A DNA stretch of 36,836 nucleotides from Phycisphaeraceae bacterium (lineage in GTDB: Bacteria > Planctomycetota > Phycisphaerae > Phycisphaerales > UBA1924). Below, in pieces: positions 18,272 through 25,119 of this stretch (positions are counted from its first letter, which is position 1; the number at the start of each line of letters is the position of its first letter). Made by a program: the position numbers and the translations under genes. The stretch lies in the NCBI GenBank assembly GCA_019636625.1, contig JAHBXE010000025.1, positions 1-36,836 on the forward strand, in the 5' to 3' direction. Below the pieces are notes generated by a model. It ran no database searches. It was not told where the DNA came from and worked only from the letters and a program-made list of their open reading frames with translations.

Positions 18272-18982
18272 TCAGGCTCGGCCGTAGACCGGGACGAGGG
18301 CGCCGCGCGTGGCGCGATTGTCCGGCGAAGCCAGGAACGCGATGGTCGCGGCGACCTCGTCGAGCTTGGCCCAGCGTGAGTGGTCGGCGTCGGGCATGGC
18401 GAGCCTGTTCGCGGGCGTGTCCATGATCGAGGGGACGACGGCGTTTACCCAGATGCCGCGGGGGGCAACTTCGGCGGCCAGGGCCTGCGTGATGGCGGCA
18501 ACAGCGGCTTTGCTCGCGGTGTAGGCGACCATATCGGCGCCGAGTTCGGGCATCAGGCCGGGGCGGGCGGCGACATTTACGATGCGCCCGCCGGTCGGGG
18601 CGAAGCGCTTTATCGCCTCGCGGCAGCAGAGAAAGCACGATGCGGCGTTGCTCTGCATCAGCGAGTCAAAGTCCGCCTTGGCGGTTCGCTCGATGGGGGA
18701 CATCGCGAAGCCGCCGGCGATGTGGATGGAGGCCCAGAGCGGGGAAGCGCCGGCGCACGCGGCGTAGAGACCGTCCACCGTCCTTTCATCAGCCAGGTCG
18801 ATATTGGTGTGGACTCGGACCTGCGGGTGCTCGCGGAAGGGGAAGCGAGCGAGTTCTTCGGACTTCAGGCATGTGACGTGGCAGGTGGCCCCGGCCCTGA
18901 CCAGTGTGTCCACGACGGCGGAGCCGAGGGCGCCGGTTCCACCCGTGACCATCACGATCCGCCCGCCAAAGTCGAGGTTCAT
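18272..18982 (-). CDS. SDR-family oxidoreductase, dihydropteridine-reductase-like
   Basis: 236 residues starting MNLDFGGRIV, with CGGAG 7-8 bases upstream; an upstream in-frame ATG overlaps the start of the divergent fmdB-like gene and is unlikely. The Rossmann nucleotide motif is TGGTGALG (13-20); YTASK (154-158) supplies the catalytic Tyr and Lys. The usual catalytic Ser is replaced: the sequence reads IVNVAARPG where most SDRs have NxSS. The C-terminal piece MDTPANRLAMPDADHSRW is close to the pattern in quinoid dihydropteridine reductases (LDTPMNR-MPEAD-SSW), which also lack that Ser. NAD(P)H-dependent reduction of a pterin-like substrate is therefore more likely than a generic alcohol dehydrogenase, but this is inference. 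Confidence 0.8.
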   Translation of the reverse strand: MNLDFGGRIVMVTGGTGALGSAVVDTLVRAGATCHVTCLKSEELARFPFREHPQVRVHTNIDLADERTVDGLYAACAGASPLWASIHIAGGFAMSPIERTAKADFDSLMQSNAASCFLCCREAIKRFAPTGGRIVNVAARPGLMPELGADMVAYTASKAAVAAITQALAAEVAPRGIWVNAVVPSIMDTPANRLAMPDADHSRWAKLDEVAATIAFLASPDNRATRGALVPVYGRA

Positions 18983-19040
18983 GCGTAAACTCCGGGGTGT
19001 GCGGGTGAAGCCTAGCGGCTCGCCGACGGGAGCCCAAGTC

Positions 19041-19277
19041 ATGCCGATCTATGAGTATGTATGCGAGAAGGACGGCTCGGTCATCGAGCTGCTGCGTCCC
19101 ATGTCGCAGGCGGACGAACCCGTGGAGGATCCACTCGGCAAGGGACGGGTGTTCAAGCGGAAGCATTCGACGTTCGCGACGGGCGGAGCGGACGGCAAGC
19201 CGGCGGGCGGTGGTGGTGGGGGGGGTGCGTGTTGTCCGTGCGGGAAGAAGGGCGGGGGCTGCGGGTCCACGAACTGA
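19041..19277 (+). CDS. FmdB-type small protein with degenerate zinc ribbon
   Basis: 78 residues with GGGAG 8 bases before the ATG. The start MPIYEYVCEKDG and the following ELLRPMSQADEP are typical of FmdB/CxxC_CxxC_SSSS proteins. The canonical pair of CxxC knuckles is missing: only Cys8 remains in the core (CEKDG, not CxxCG), and the middle EDPLGKGRVFKR has no CPxCG. The poly-Gly linker and C-terminal CCPCGKKGGGCGS might provide other metal ligands. Family members are putative regulators or small zinc proteins of unsettled function. Followed by a strong hairpin. Confidence 0.75.
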   Translation: MPIYEYVCEKDGSVIELLRPMSQADEPVEDPLGKGRVFKRKHSTFATGGADGKPAGGGGGGGACCPCGKKGGGCGSTN

Positions 19278-19313
19278 ATCGGGGATGGGGGCTGGGGATC
19301 GCGCCGGTTGGCT

Positions 19314-19340
19314 CATCGAAGTCCGAAGCGGACTTCGATG
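19314..19340 (+). terminator. Perfect 12-bp hairpin downstream of the FmdB-type gene
   Basis: CATCGAAGTCCG (19314-19325) pairs perfectly with CGGACTTCGATG (19329-19340) around AAG. It lies 36 bases past the stop. The U-tract is poor (only GGGTTT a few bases on), so termination may need Rho or the hairpin may protect the transcript end. Confidence 0.55.
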
Positions 19341-19344
19341 GCAC

Positions 19345-19406
19345 GGGTTTCGGGAAGGGGGTTTCGGGAGGGGGATTCGTGAGGGGGGTTCGGGATGGGG
19401 GTTGGG
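19345..19406 (+). repeat. G-rich degenerate repeat with G-quadruplex potential
   Basis: About ten runs of three or more Gs occur within 62 bases, built from imperfect copies of TTCGGGANGGGGG with a period of about 14 bases. It lies between the fmdB-side hairpin and the flagellar operon. No gene is visible in it. Confidence 0.5.
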
Positions 19407-19426
19407 AAGCGTGGCGGCAATTGGGT

Positions 19427-19443
19427 TTGGCATGCCGATTGTG
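19427..19443 (+). promoter_or_regulatory. Candidate sigma-54-like promoter of the flagellar operon
   Basis: TTGGCATG-CCGA-TTGTG matches the -24/-12 consensus TTGGCACG-N4-TTGCW except at two or three bases, including GT for the -12 GC. A weaker echo (TGGCATG) follows at about 19453. The start codon of flgF is about 97 bases downstream. Sigma-54 control of flagellar middle genes is common in other phyla; here it is a guess from the motif. Confidence 0.3.
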
Positions 19444-19539
19444 ATCCGGCTCTGGCATGAGCCGTGATGTGTCAATCCGGGTTGGATGCCGGCGACTTGT
19501 GCGCGGATTCGCGCCGGTGGTTGCGCGGAGGGCGCAGTC

Positions 19540-20316
19540 ATGAGCTACGGCATGCAGATCGCCGCATCCGGGGCGTTGACGAGCCTGTACCGCATGGATG
19601 TTCTGGCCAACAACCTGGCCAACCTGTCCACGGTGGGATTCAAGGCGGACTCGCCGGTGCTGATGCAGCGGGACCCGGTTCGGATCGAGGACGGGGTGAT
19701 GCTGCCCTCGGACACGATGCTGGAGCGCCTTGGCGCCGGCGTCATGCCCGCGCGAAACCGGATCTCGTTCGAGCAGGGTTCGATGATCTCGACCGGCAAT
19801 CCACTCGATGTCGCGATCGAGGGAAACGGCTTCTTCGTGCTGCTCGATGAGCGGGCGGAAGAGGCCGACCGACTCCGCCTGACCCGGGATGGTCGTTTCA
19901 CACGAAACGGGGATGGGACGCTGGTGTCATCGGCCAGCGGCCGGCCCGTGCTGGACACATCAAACCGGCAGATTGTGCTCCCCGATGCATCGCCGATCCT
20001 GATCGGGCCGGATGGATCGATCCGCCAGAACGGGGCGGAAGTGGCGAAGCTCCAGGTTTGCTCGGTCCCCGATCAGTCGCGGCTTGCCAAGGTTGGCAAC
20101 GGGATGTTCCGTGCGCCGGCGGAAGCCATGAGCGGCCTGGTTCCCGCGACGGGCGTGGTGAAGCAGGGCGTGGTGGAGAGTTCGTCGGTCGATCCTGTCC
20201 GGGTGTTGATGCGGGTGACCGATGCGGGGCGGGATGTGGAAGCCAATCTCGGCATGATCGCCAGTCATGATCGGTTGACGGAGCGGGCCATCAACGGGCT
20301 CGGTCGGATCGCGTAA
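19540..20316 (+). CDS. flgF: Flagellar basal-body rod protein FlgF
   Basis: 258 residues from ATG at 19540 (GGAGG about 8 bases upstream; an upstream in-frame ATG lacks a ribosome site). The N-terminal rod signature is GALTSLYRMDVLANNLANLSTVGFK (about 11-35), the core has GNPLDVAIEGNGFFVL (about 87-102) and RDGRFTRNGDGTLVSSASGRPVLD, and the C-terminal helix is the usual heptad region (VDPVRVLMRVTDAGRDVEANLGMI). FlgF is a proximal rod subunit exported by the flagellar type III system. Its length and its place directly before flgG distinguish it from FlgG. First gene of the cluster. Confidence 0.92.
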   Translation: MSYGMQIAASGALTSLYRMDVLANNLANLSTVGFKADSPVLMQRDPVRIEDGVMLPSDTMLERLGAGVMPARNRISFEQGSMISTGNPLDVAIEGNGFFVLLDERAEEADRLRLTRDGRFTRNGDGTLVSSASGRPVLDTSNRQIVLPDASPILIGPDGSIRQNGAEVAKLQVCSVPDQSRLAKVGNGMFRAPAEAMSGLVPATGVVKQGVVESSSVDPVRVLMRVTDAGRDVEANLGMIASHDRLTERAINGLGRIA

Positions 20317-20327
20317 AGGAACAGGAC

Positions 20328-21134
20328 ATGGCCAATATCGCCCTTCAATCCGCCGCGACCGGGCTTGCCGCCCTGAACACGAAACTGGATGTGATCGCCA
20401 ACAACCTGGCGAACGTGAACACGACCGGCTTCAAGGCCAGCCGCGCGAACTTCCAGGACCTGATGTACATCGAGCGGGCGGCGCCGGGCGTGGAGAACGC
20501 CATCGGCGACCGCCGCCCGACGGGGCTGCTGGTCGGCCTGGGCGTGGAGGTCTCGGGCACGCAGAACGACTTCTCGCAGGGCACCGCGCTGACGACCAAC
20601 CGCGACTACGACCTGCGGATCGAGGGCATCGGCTTCTTCAAGGTCCGCGTGGAGGACTCGACCGGCGGCGGCGTGGCGTACACCCGCGCGGGGAACTTCT
20701 CCCTCAACGCCGACGGCGAGCTGGTGCTGGCCAACGACCAGGGCCGCCGTCTCGATCCGGTGATCGCCATCCCCAACGACGCCACTTCCGTCACCATCAG
20801 CACCGACGGCCGGGTGCAGGTGCTCCAGCCCGGGCAGACGCAGTACCAGGATGTGGGCCAGATCCAACTCACCGCCTTCGTCAATCCCGCGGGTTTGAAA
20901 CAGATCGGCGAAAACCTGTGGGTCGAAACCCCCGCCAGCGGTCCTCCGCTCGAGGGCACGCCGGGGACCGACAACCGCGGCCGGCTGATCCAGGGTCAAC
21001 TCGAAAGCTCCAACGTCGATCCGACGTTCGAACTCATCGAGATGATCCGCACGCAGCGGTCGTTCGAGATGAACAGCAACACCATCCGAGCGGCCGACGC
21101 GACCCTGCAGGCCATCGCTCAGCTTCGTCGCTAA
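20328..21134 (+). CDS. flgG: Flagellar distal rod protein FlgG
   Basis: 268 residues, near the 260 of E. coli FlgG. N-terminal AATGLAALNTKLDVIANNLANVNTTGFKASRANFQDLMY (about 9-47) is diagnostic; the FlgG-specific ENAIGDRRPTGLLVGLGVEVSGTQNDFSQG follows, then IEGIGFFKV and TRAGNFSLNADGELV. The C-terminus LESSNVDPTFELIEMIRTQRSFEMNSNTIRAADATLQAIAQLRR is intact. It forms the distal rod through the P and L rings. It starts 11 bases after flgF with AAAGGAAC as ribosome site. Confidence 0.97.
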   Translation: MANIALQSAATGLAALNTKLDVIANNLANVNTTGFKASRANFQDLMYIERAAPGVENAIGDRRPTGLLVGLGVEVSGTQNDFSQGTALTTNRDYDLRIEGIGFFKVRVEDSTGGGVAYTRAGNFSLNADGELVLANDQGRRLDPVIAIPNDATSVTISTDGRVQVLQPGQTQYQDVGQIQLTAFVNPAGLKQIGENLWVETPASGPPLEGTPGTDNRGRLIQGQLESSNVDPTFELIEMIRTQRSFEMNSNTIRAADATLQAIAQLRR

Positions 21135-21165
21135 CCCGTTGGGACACAGGGGGTAAGAGTCTGAT

Positions 21166-22176
21166 ATGAGCCGCCGCCATTCCATGATCACTGCCCTCTG
21201 CCTCGCGGCTGTGCTGCTCGTGGCATCCGCCCGGGGGCAGGGGCTGATCGAAATGAAGTCTGTCGCGAGGGTGGCGCCGGGTTCCCCCGTGACGCTCGCG
21301 GATGTCGCGACGCTCAGCGGGGATGAGGCCATTGCGCTGGCGCATGTCGAGGTGCTCCCGGCGACTCCCGCGCCATCGCGGCTCACGATCGCGCAACTCC
21401 GTCGCAGGCTCGGTGAGGAACGGGGCGTCAACTGGGGTCGGATCACGCTGCGCGGTTCGACGTGCACGGTGCAGGCGTTGGATCCTGCGCCGAAGTCCGC
21501 GGCACCGACGGCGCGAGTCGGCACCCCGGCCGTCCCCGATCCCAACTCCGTGCGGCAGGCCGTGTCGGACCGGATCGCTCGTATCCTGCAGGCAGATGCG
21601 CAGGATCTTCGCCTGACCTTTGACGCCGCGGACGACGAGTTTCTCAACCAGACAACCACCGGCCGGACGCTCGAGATCAAGCCCACGGCCTCTTCAGACC
21701 GGCTCCCGCTTGCGCTGACGCTGTACGAAGGGGACCGGATCGTGGCCTCCAAGTCGATCCGCGTCGGGGTGCTGGTGCGACGGAACGTCGTCATCGCCGC
21801 GGCGTCCAAGTCACGCGGGGAGACCATCGCCGAGTCGGACGTGACGATCGATGAGCAATGGGTTGGGCCGAACGTGAAGGCGGCGACGCCGGAGGAAGTG
21901 ATCGGCGCGGCGGCGCAGGGCCGGATCGCGGCGGGGCAGGTCATTCTCAGCGGTAGCATCGCCGCGCCCATGGTGGTGAACAAGGGCGAGATCGTGTCGG
22001 TGTCGTGCGTGAGCGGGACCGTGGTGTTGACGACCAAGGCCCGGGCGCTCGCTTCGGCGAGGGTGGGGGATGTGATCCAGTTCCAGGGGTTGGACGACAA
22101 GCGGACGTTCACCGCCCGGATGAGCGGGCGTGGCCGGGCCGTGGTGGTGGTGGAGACTTCGGAGGACCGGACATGA
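21166..22176 (+). CDS. flgA: Flagellar P-ring assembly chaperone FlgA
   Basis: 336 residues, longer than the 220 of E. coli. Signal peptide about 1-24 (MITALCLAAVLLVASARGQ). The N-terminal region (about 29-160) contains PGSPVTLADVATLSGDEAIALAHVEVLP, a common repeat-like unit in larger FlgA proteins. The C-terminal SAF domain includes VLVRRNVVIAAASKSRGETIAESDVTIDEQWVG (about 198-230), GRIAAGQVILSGSIAAPMVVNKGEIVSV and the closing ARVGDVIQFQGLDDKRTFTARMSGRGRAVV. It assists FlgI polymerisation in the periplasm. Its TGA overlaps the flgH ATG by 4 bases (ATGA). Confidence 0.9.
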   Translation: MSRRHSMITALCLAAVLLVASARGQGLIEMKSVARVAPGSPVTLADVATLSGDEAIALAHVEVLPATPAPSRLTIAQLRRRLGEERGVNWGRITLRGSTCTVQALDPAPKSAAPTARVGTPAVPDPNSVRQAVSDRIARILQADAQDLRLTFDAADDEFLNQTTTGRTLEIKPTASSDRLPLALTLYEGDRIVASKSIRVGVLVRRNVVIAAASKSRGETIAESDVTIDEQWVGPNVKAATPEEVIGAAAQGRIAAGQVILSGSIAAPMVVNKGEIVSVSCVSGTVVLTTKARALASARVGDVIQFQGLDDKRTFTARMSGRGRAVVVVETSEDRT

Positions 22177-22859
22177 AGCACGTGCTGAGCGTTCTGGCGG
22201 TGGGCCTGCTCGCGGTTCCCGCCCTGGGGCAGAACCTGTTCCTGCAGCCGCAGCCGGCCATGCCCGCGGGGACAGAGGCCCAGCGGCCGGACCCGGCGAC
22301 GCCGCTGTACAACGTCAGCCTGACGGCGGTGGTGCCGCCTCCGCCGCGGTCGTTCAAGGTGCACGATCTGGTCACGATCATCGTGGAAGAGACCAGCCGC
22401 CAGCAGGCGGACCAGACCAGCAAGTCGGAGAAGACCTACAGCATCGACGCCGACCTGAACTCGATCCTCGACCCGATGGAGCTGCTCGAGCTTCGGCTCC
22501 GGTCGTCGTCGATCAACGATCTGGAGCTGCTCCGTGCCGCGGCGAGGCGGAAGTTCGACGGCAAGGGCAACTACACGCGGAACGACACGTTCCAGATGAA
22601 GATCCAGGCCGAGATCATCGACGTCAAGCCCAACGGCACTGTTACCATCGAGGCCCGCAAGCACGTGGACAAGAACGGGGAGACGATGACGACGGTGCTC
22701 TCCGGCGTGGCGAGGATCTCGGACATCACGCAGAACAACTCGATCCTGTCGAGCCAGATCGCGGACCTGACGCTGATCACCAAGAGCACGGGCGAGGTGG
22801 ACAAGTCCGCGAAGAAGGGCGTGATCGCGAGGGTGCTCGAGACCATCTTCGCCTTCTGA
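22173..22859 (+). CDS. flgH: Flagellar L-ring protein FlgH without a lipobox
   Basis: 228 residues. Start ATG at 22173 overlaps the flgA stop. FlgH core: VPPPPRSFKVHDLVTIIVEETSRQQADQTSKSEKTYSI (about 49-86), then KFDGKGNYTRNDTFQMKIQAEIIDVKPNGTVTIEARKHV and LSGVARISDITQNNSILSSQIADLTL. The N-terminus MKHVLSVLAVGLLAVPALGQNLF is an ordinary signal peptide with a cleavage site near ALG-Q. FlgH is usually an outer-membrane lipoprotein with LxxC; this one has no Cys near residue 20. It lies after flgA and before a repeat-filled spacer and flgI. The missing lipidation site suggests a different way of holding the L ring in the outer membrane. Confidence 0.95.
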   Translation: MKHVLSVLAVGLLAVPALGQNLFLQPQPAMPAGTEAQRPDPATPLYNVSLTAVVPPPPRSFKVHDLVTIIVEETSRQQADQTSKSEKTYSIDADLNSILDPMELLELRLRSSSINDLELLRAAARRKFDGKGNYTRNDTFQMKIQAEIIDVKPNGTVTIEARKHVDKNGETMTTVLSGVARISDITQNNSILSSQIADLTLITKSTGEVDKSAKKGVIARVLETIFAF

Positions 22860-22879
22860 CGCGAGATCGAGTAGGCGGT

Positions 22880-23057
22880 GGTGGCACGCCTCTCCGAGGC
22901 GTGCGCCGGGTGTTCCGTTCCTGCACTGTCGCTCACTTGCTTCCAGGTCGAGAATCACGCCTCGGACAGGCGTGCCACCCGGGGCGCCTGCGGTGGCATG
23001 CAGGTTGCGTTCCACCAGGGGACGGGACAGCCGCACACCTCGGAGAGGTGTGCCGCC
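22880..23057. repeat. Three REP-like palindromes in the flgH-flgI spacer
   Basis: Element 1 (22880-22903) has stem CACGCCT-CTCCG-AGGCGTG after GGTGG. Element 2 (22956-22979), CACGCCT-CGGAC-AGGCGTG then CCACC, is element 1 inverted with one mismatch. Element 3 (23034-23057), CACACCT-CGGAG-AGGTGTG then CCGCC, keeps the stem with compensating changes (C-G to T/A pairs). The inverted plus direct layout is like the BIME clusters of REP elements. The flgI ribosome site begins 7 bases after element 3. No REP-associated tyrosine transposase is in the window. Confidence 0.8.
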
Positions 23058-23075
23058 CGGGCCGGAGGCTCGCCG

Positions 23076-24182
23076 ATGCGGTCGATGCTTATTGGATTCA
23101 TGGCGGTCTTTGCGCTGCTCGGCATCACGTGCCGCGGGCATTGCGCCACGACCGTGAAGGAGATCGCAAGGATCAAGGGCCAGGGGGAGAACATCCTCCG
23201 GGGGCAGGGCCTGGTCTTTGGCCTCAACGGGACCGGGGAGTCAGGCAAGGAACTCGTGCTGGCGCGGTCGCTGGCGGAGTACTACCGCAACAACGGGAAC
23301 CCGGTGAGCGACCTGTCGGACCTCAAAGGCGCCAAGAACGTCGCCATCGTGAACGTGATGATCACCATTCCGGAGGGCGGCGGGCGGATCGACGACACGT
23401 TTGATGTGACGGTGCAGGCGACGCACAACGCGACCAGCCTGGTCGGCGGTGTGCTGTACCTGACGCCGATGCTCGGGCCGCTACCGAACGCGAAGGACAC
23501 GCCGTGGGCCTTTGCCCAGGGCGAGGTGATTGTCGAGGACAAGTCCAACCCGCGTCGGGGACGGATCCGGGCCGGCGGGCGACTGGTCAAGGACATCATC
23601 CGTGGCGAAGTGGGGGACTCGTTCACCCTCGTGCTGCGCCCTCCGTATCAGGGCTGGGCGTCGGCGAACACGGTCGCCGCGACGATCACGCAGGAGTTGT
23701 ACGGGAAGGTGGGCCGGAACCTGAGCGGACTGCCGCCCATCGCGACGGTGATTGATGATCGGAGCATTCGGATTGATGTTCCGCCGACCGAGCGCGGCGA
23801 CCGGGCGGGGTTCATCGGCGATGTGCTGGCGACCCCGATCAACGTGGCGCTCCTGAAACTCCCGGCCCAGGTCATCTACAACAGCGAATCGCAGATGATC
23901 ATCATCACGGGTGATGTCGAGATCAGCCCCGTGGCCATCACGCAGAAGGATCTGACCATCACCACCACGGTCCCCGCGCCCGTTGCCACGCCGGAGAACC
24001 CGATGGTGGAGACGCGTCGATGGACGTCCATGGCCACCGGTGGACGCGAGGCCGACCGGGCCAAGCTCCAGGACCTGCTCAACGCCTTCAACCAGTTGAA
24101 GATCCCCGTCACGGAACAGGTGGCGATCCTCTCGATGCTTGAGAAGACGGGCAAACTCCACGCCAGGCTTGTACGGGACTGA
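23076..24182 (+). CDS. flgI: Flagellar P-ring protein FlgI
   Basis: 368 residues, standard length. Start ATG at 23076 with GGAGG 7 bases upstream; the longer open frame upstream reads through the REP palindromes and is not real. Signal peptide about 1-28 (MLIGFMAVFALLGITCRGHCA). FlgI landmarks: KEIARIKGQGENILRGQGLVFGLNGTGE (about 33-60), NVAIVNVMITIPEGGGRIDDTFDVTV, LYLTPMLGP, and the C-terminal AKLQDLLNAFNQLKIPVTEQVAILSMLEKTGKLHARLV. It forms the periplasmic ring around the rod with FlgA's help. The gap to flgJ is 5 bases. Confidence 0.96.
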   Translation: MRSMLIGFMAVFALLGITCRGHCATTVKEIARIKGQGENILRGQGLVFGLNGTGESGKELVLARSLAEYYRNNGNPVSDLSDLKGAKNVAIVNVMITIPEGGGRIDDTFDVTVQATHNATSLVGGVLYLTPMLGPLPNAKDTPWAFAQGEVIVEDKSNPRRGRIRAGGRLVKDIIRGEVGDSFTLVLRPPYQGWASANTVAATITQELYGKVGRNLSGLPPIATVIDDRSIRIDVPPTERGDRAGFIGDVLATPINVALLKLPAQVIYNSESQMIIITGDVEISPVAITQKDLTITTTVPAPVATPENPMVETRRWTSMATGGREADRAKLQDLLNAFNQLKIPVTEQVAILSMLEKTGKLHARLVRD

Positions 24183-24187
24183 GAACC

Positions 24188-24616
24188 ATGACCGACCCCG
24201 TCACGAGTTCGACCTCGACGCCTTCATTTCAACGGCGGACCTCGCCGGACAGCCTTGCCGGTGTGCAACGTTCGTTCCTGAACGTGCTGGGCAAACAGGT
24301 GCCGGACTCTTCGCCGTCCACCCCGGCCGAGCGGGCCCGCGATGTCGCGGAGCAGTACGTGGCCATCGCGCTGGTCCAGCCGCTGCTCAAGCAGTTCCGG
24401 GAGACCAGCAACGCCGCGCCGCCCTTCGCGCCGACGCCGGCGGAGAAGCAGTTCCGTGCGCTGACCGACGCGGATCTTGCGCAGCAGATCGTCCGCGCGA
24501 AGCAGTTCCCGCTGGTGGATCGGTTGGCACGCGATCTGCTGATCCGAGGCGGGGTTGATCCGTCCGAACTCAACGCGCCCGTGGCGGCGCCGGTCCCGAT
24601 GAAGGTGAGCCTGTGA
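24188..24616 (+). CDS. flgJ: FlgJ-like rod-binding protein (no muramidase domain)
   Basis: 142 residues. A low-complexity Ser/Thr/Pro N-terminus (1-45) precedes ERARDVAEQYVAIALVQPLLKQFRETS (about 48-74), the helical rod-binding motif, and ADLAQQIVRAKQFPLVDRLARDLLI. This corresponds to the N-terminal half of E. coli FlgJ; the C-terminal peptidoglycan hydrolase is absent, as in many phyla. It probably caps and nucleates the rod. The gene sits between flgI and the flgN-like gene; its stop overlaps the next start (GTGA). Confidence 0.8.
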   Translation: MTDPVTSSTSTPSFQRRTSPDSLAGVQRSFLNVLGKQVPDSSPSTPAERARDVAEQYVAIALVQPLLKQFRETSNAAPPFAPTPAEKQFRALTDADLAQQIVRAKQFPLVDRLARDLLIRGGVDPSELNAPVAAPVPMKVSL

Positions 24617-25119
24617 AGCCGATGACGATCCAGACGCCGCCGGACCTCGCCGCCTCGCTCGACGCTGTGCTCGCGGACCTGATCACGGTTCACCACGAAC
24701 TGCTCGAACTGGTCCGGGAGCATCGCGCGGCCATTTCCCGCAACGACGCCGCGGCCATCCAGGAGTGCCTGTCGCGTCAAGGGATGCTCGGGGTTCGAAT
24801 CGCCAGGCTCGAGGAGGCCCGGAGCAAGGCGATCCGGGAGATCACGGGCAACCCTCGGTCCGCGATGACAGAGGTGCTCGCGAAGCTCCAACAGGGCGAA
24901 GGCTCTGCGCTCGCCGCACGGGCCGAGCAACTCCGCTGTGTGCTGATGGAGGTCCAGCGGCAGAATGGCATCGTTCGCGCCGCGACGCAATCGCTGCTGG
25001 CGCACATCGACAGTTTGATGCAACAGGTGGCACGGGCGCTCTCCAAGGCGGGGACGTACGGGCGTCAGGGACGCATCGAGGGCGGCCCCGTCGCCTGCGG
25101 CGTGGACATGGTGCACTGA
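24613..25119 (+). CDS. flgN: FlgN-like export chaperone for FlgK/FlgL
   Basis: 168 residues beginning with GTG (24613) that overlaps the flgJ stop by 4 bases; AAGGTGAG lies upstream. An ATG three codons later is the alternative. The chain is almost entirely helical with heptads (LAASLDAVLADLITVHHELLELVREHRAAISRNDAAAIQEC, RIARLEEARSKAIREITG, QQGEGSALAARAEQLRCVLMEVQRQNGIVRAATQSLLAHIDSLMQQV), which is the FlgN pattern. FlgN binds the hook-filament junction proteins before export. The assignment rests on its place directly before flgK and the helical signature. Confidence 0.75.
   Translation: MKPMTIQTPPDLAASLDAVLADLITVHHELLELVREHRAAISRNDAAAIQECLSRQGMLGVRIARLEEARSKAIREITGNPRSAMTEVLAKLQQGEGSALAARAEQLRCVLMEVQRQNGIVRAATQSLLAHIDSLMQQVARALSKAGTYGRQGRIEGGPVACGVDMVH

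Noticed and set aside
22878..23075. 66-residue N-terminal extension of FlgI
   Set aside because: It reads through the REP palindromes, lacks a ribosome site, and would bury the signal peptide that begins at 23076.
20265..23141. 958-codon minus-strand frame across flgF-flgI
   Set aside because: Antisense to clear flagellar genes on the plus strand, Arg/His/Asp-rich, crosses the REP spacer, and has no recognisable fold.
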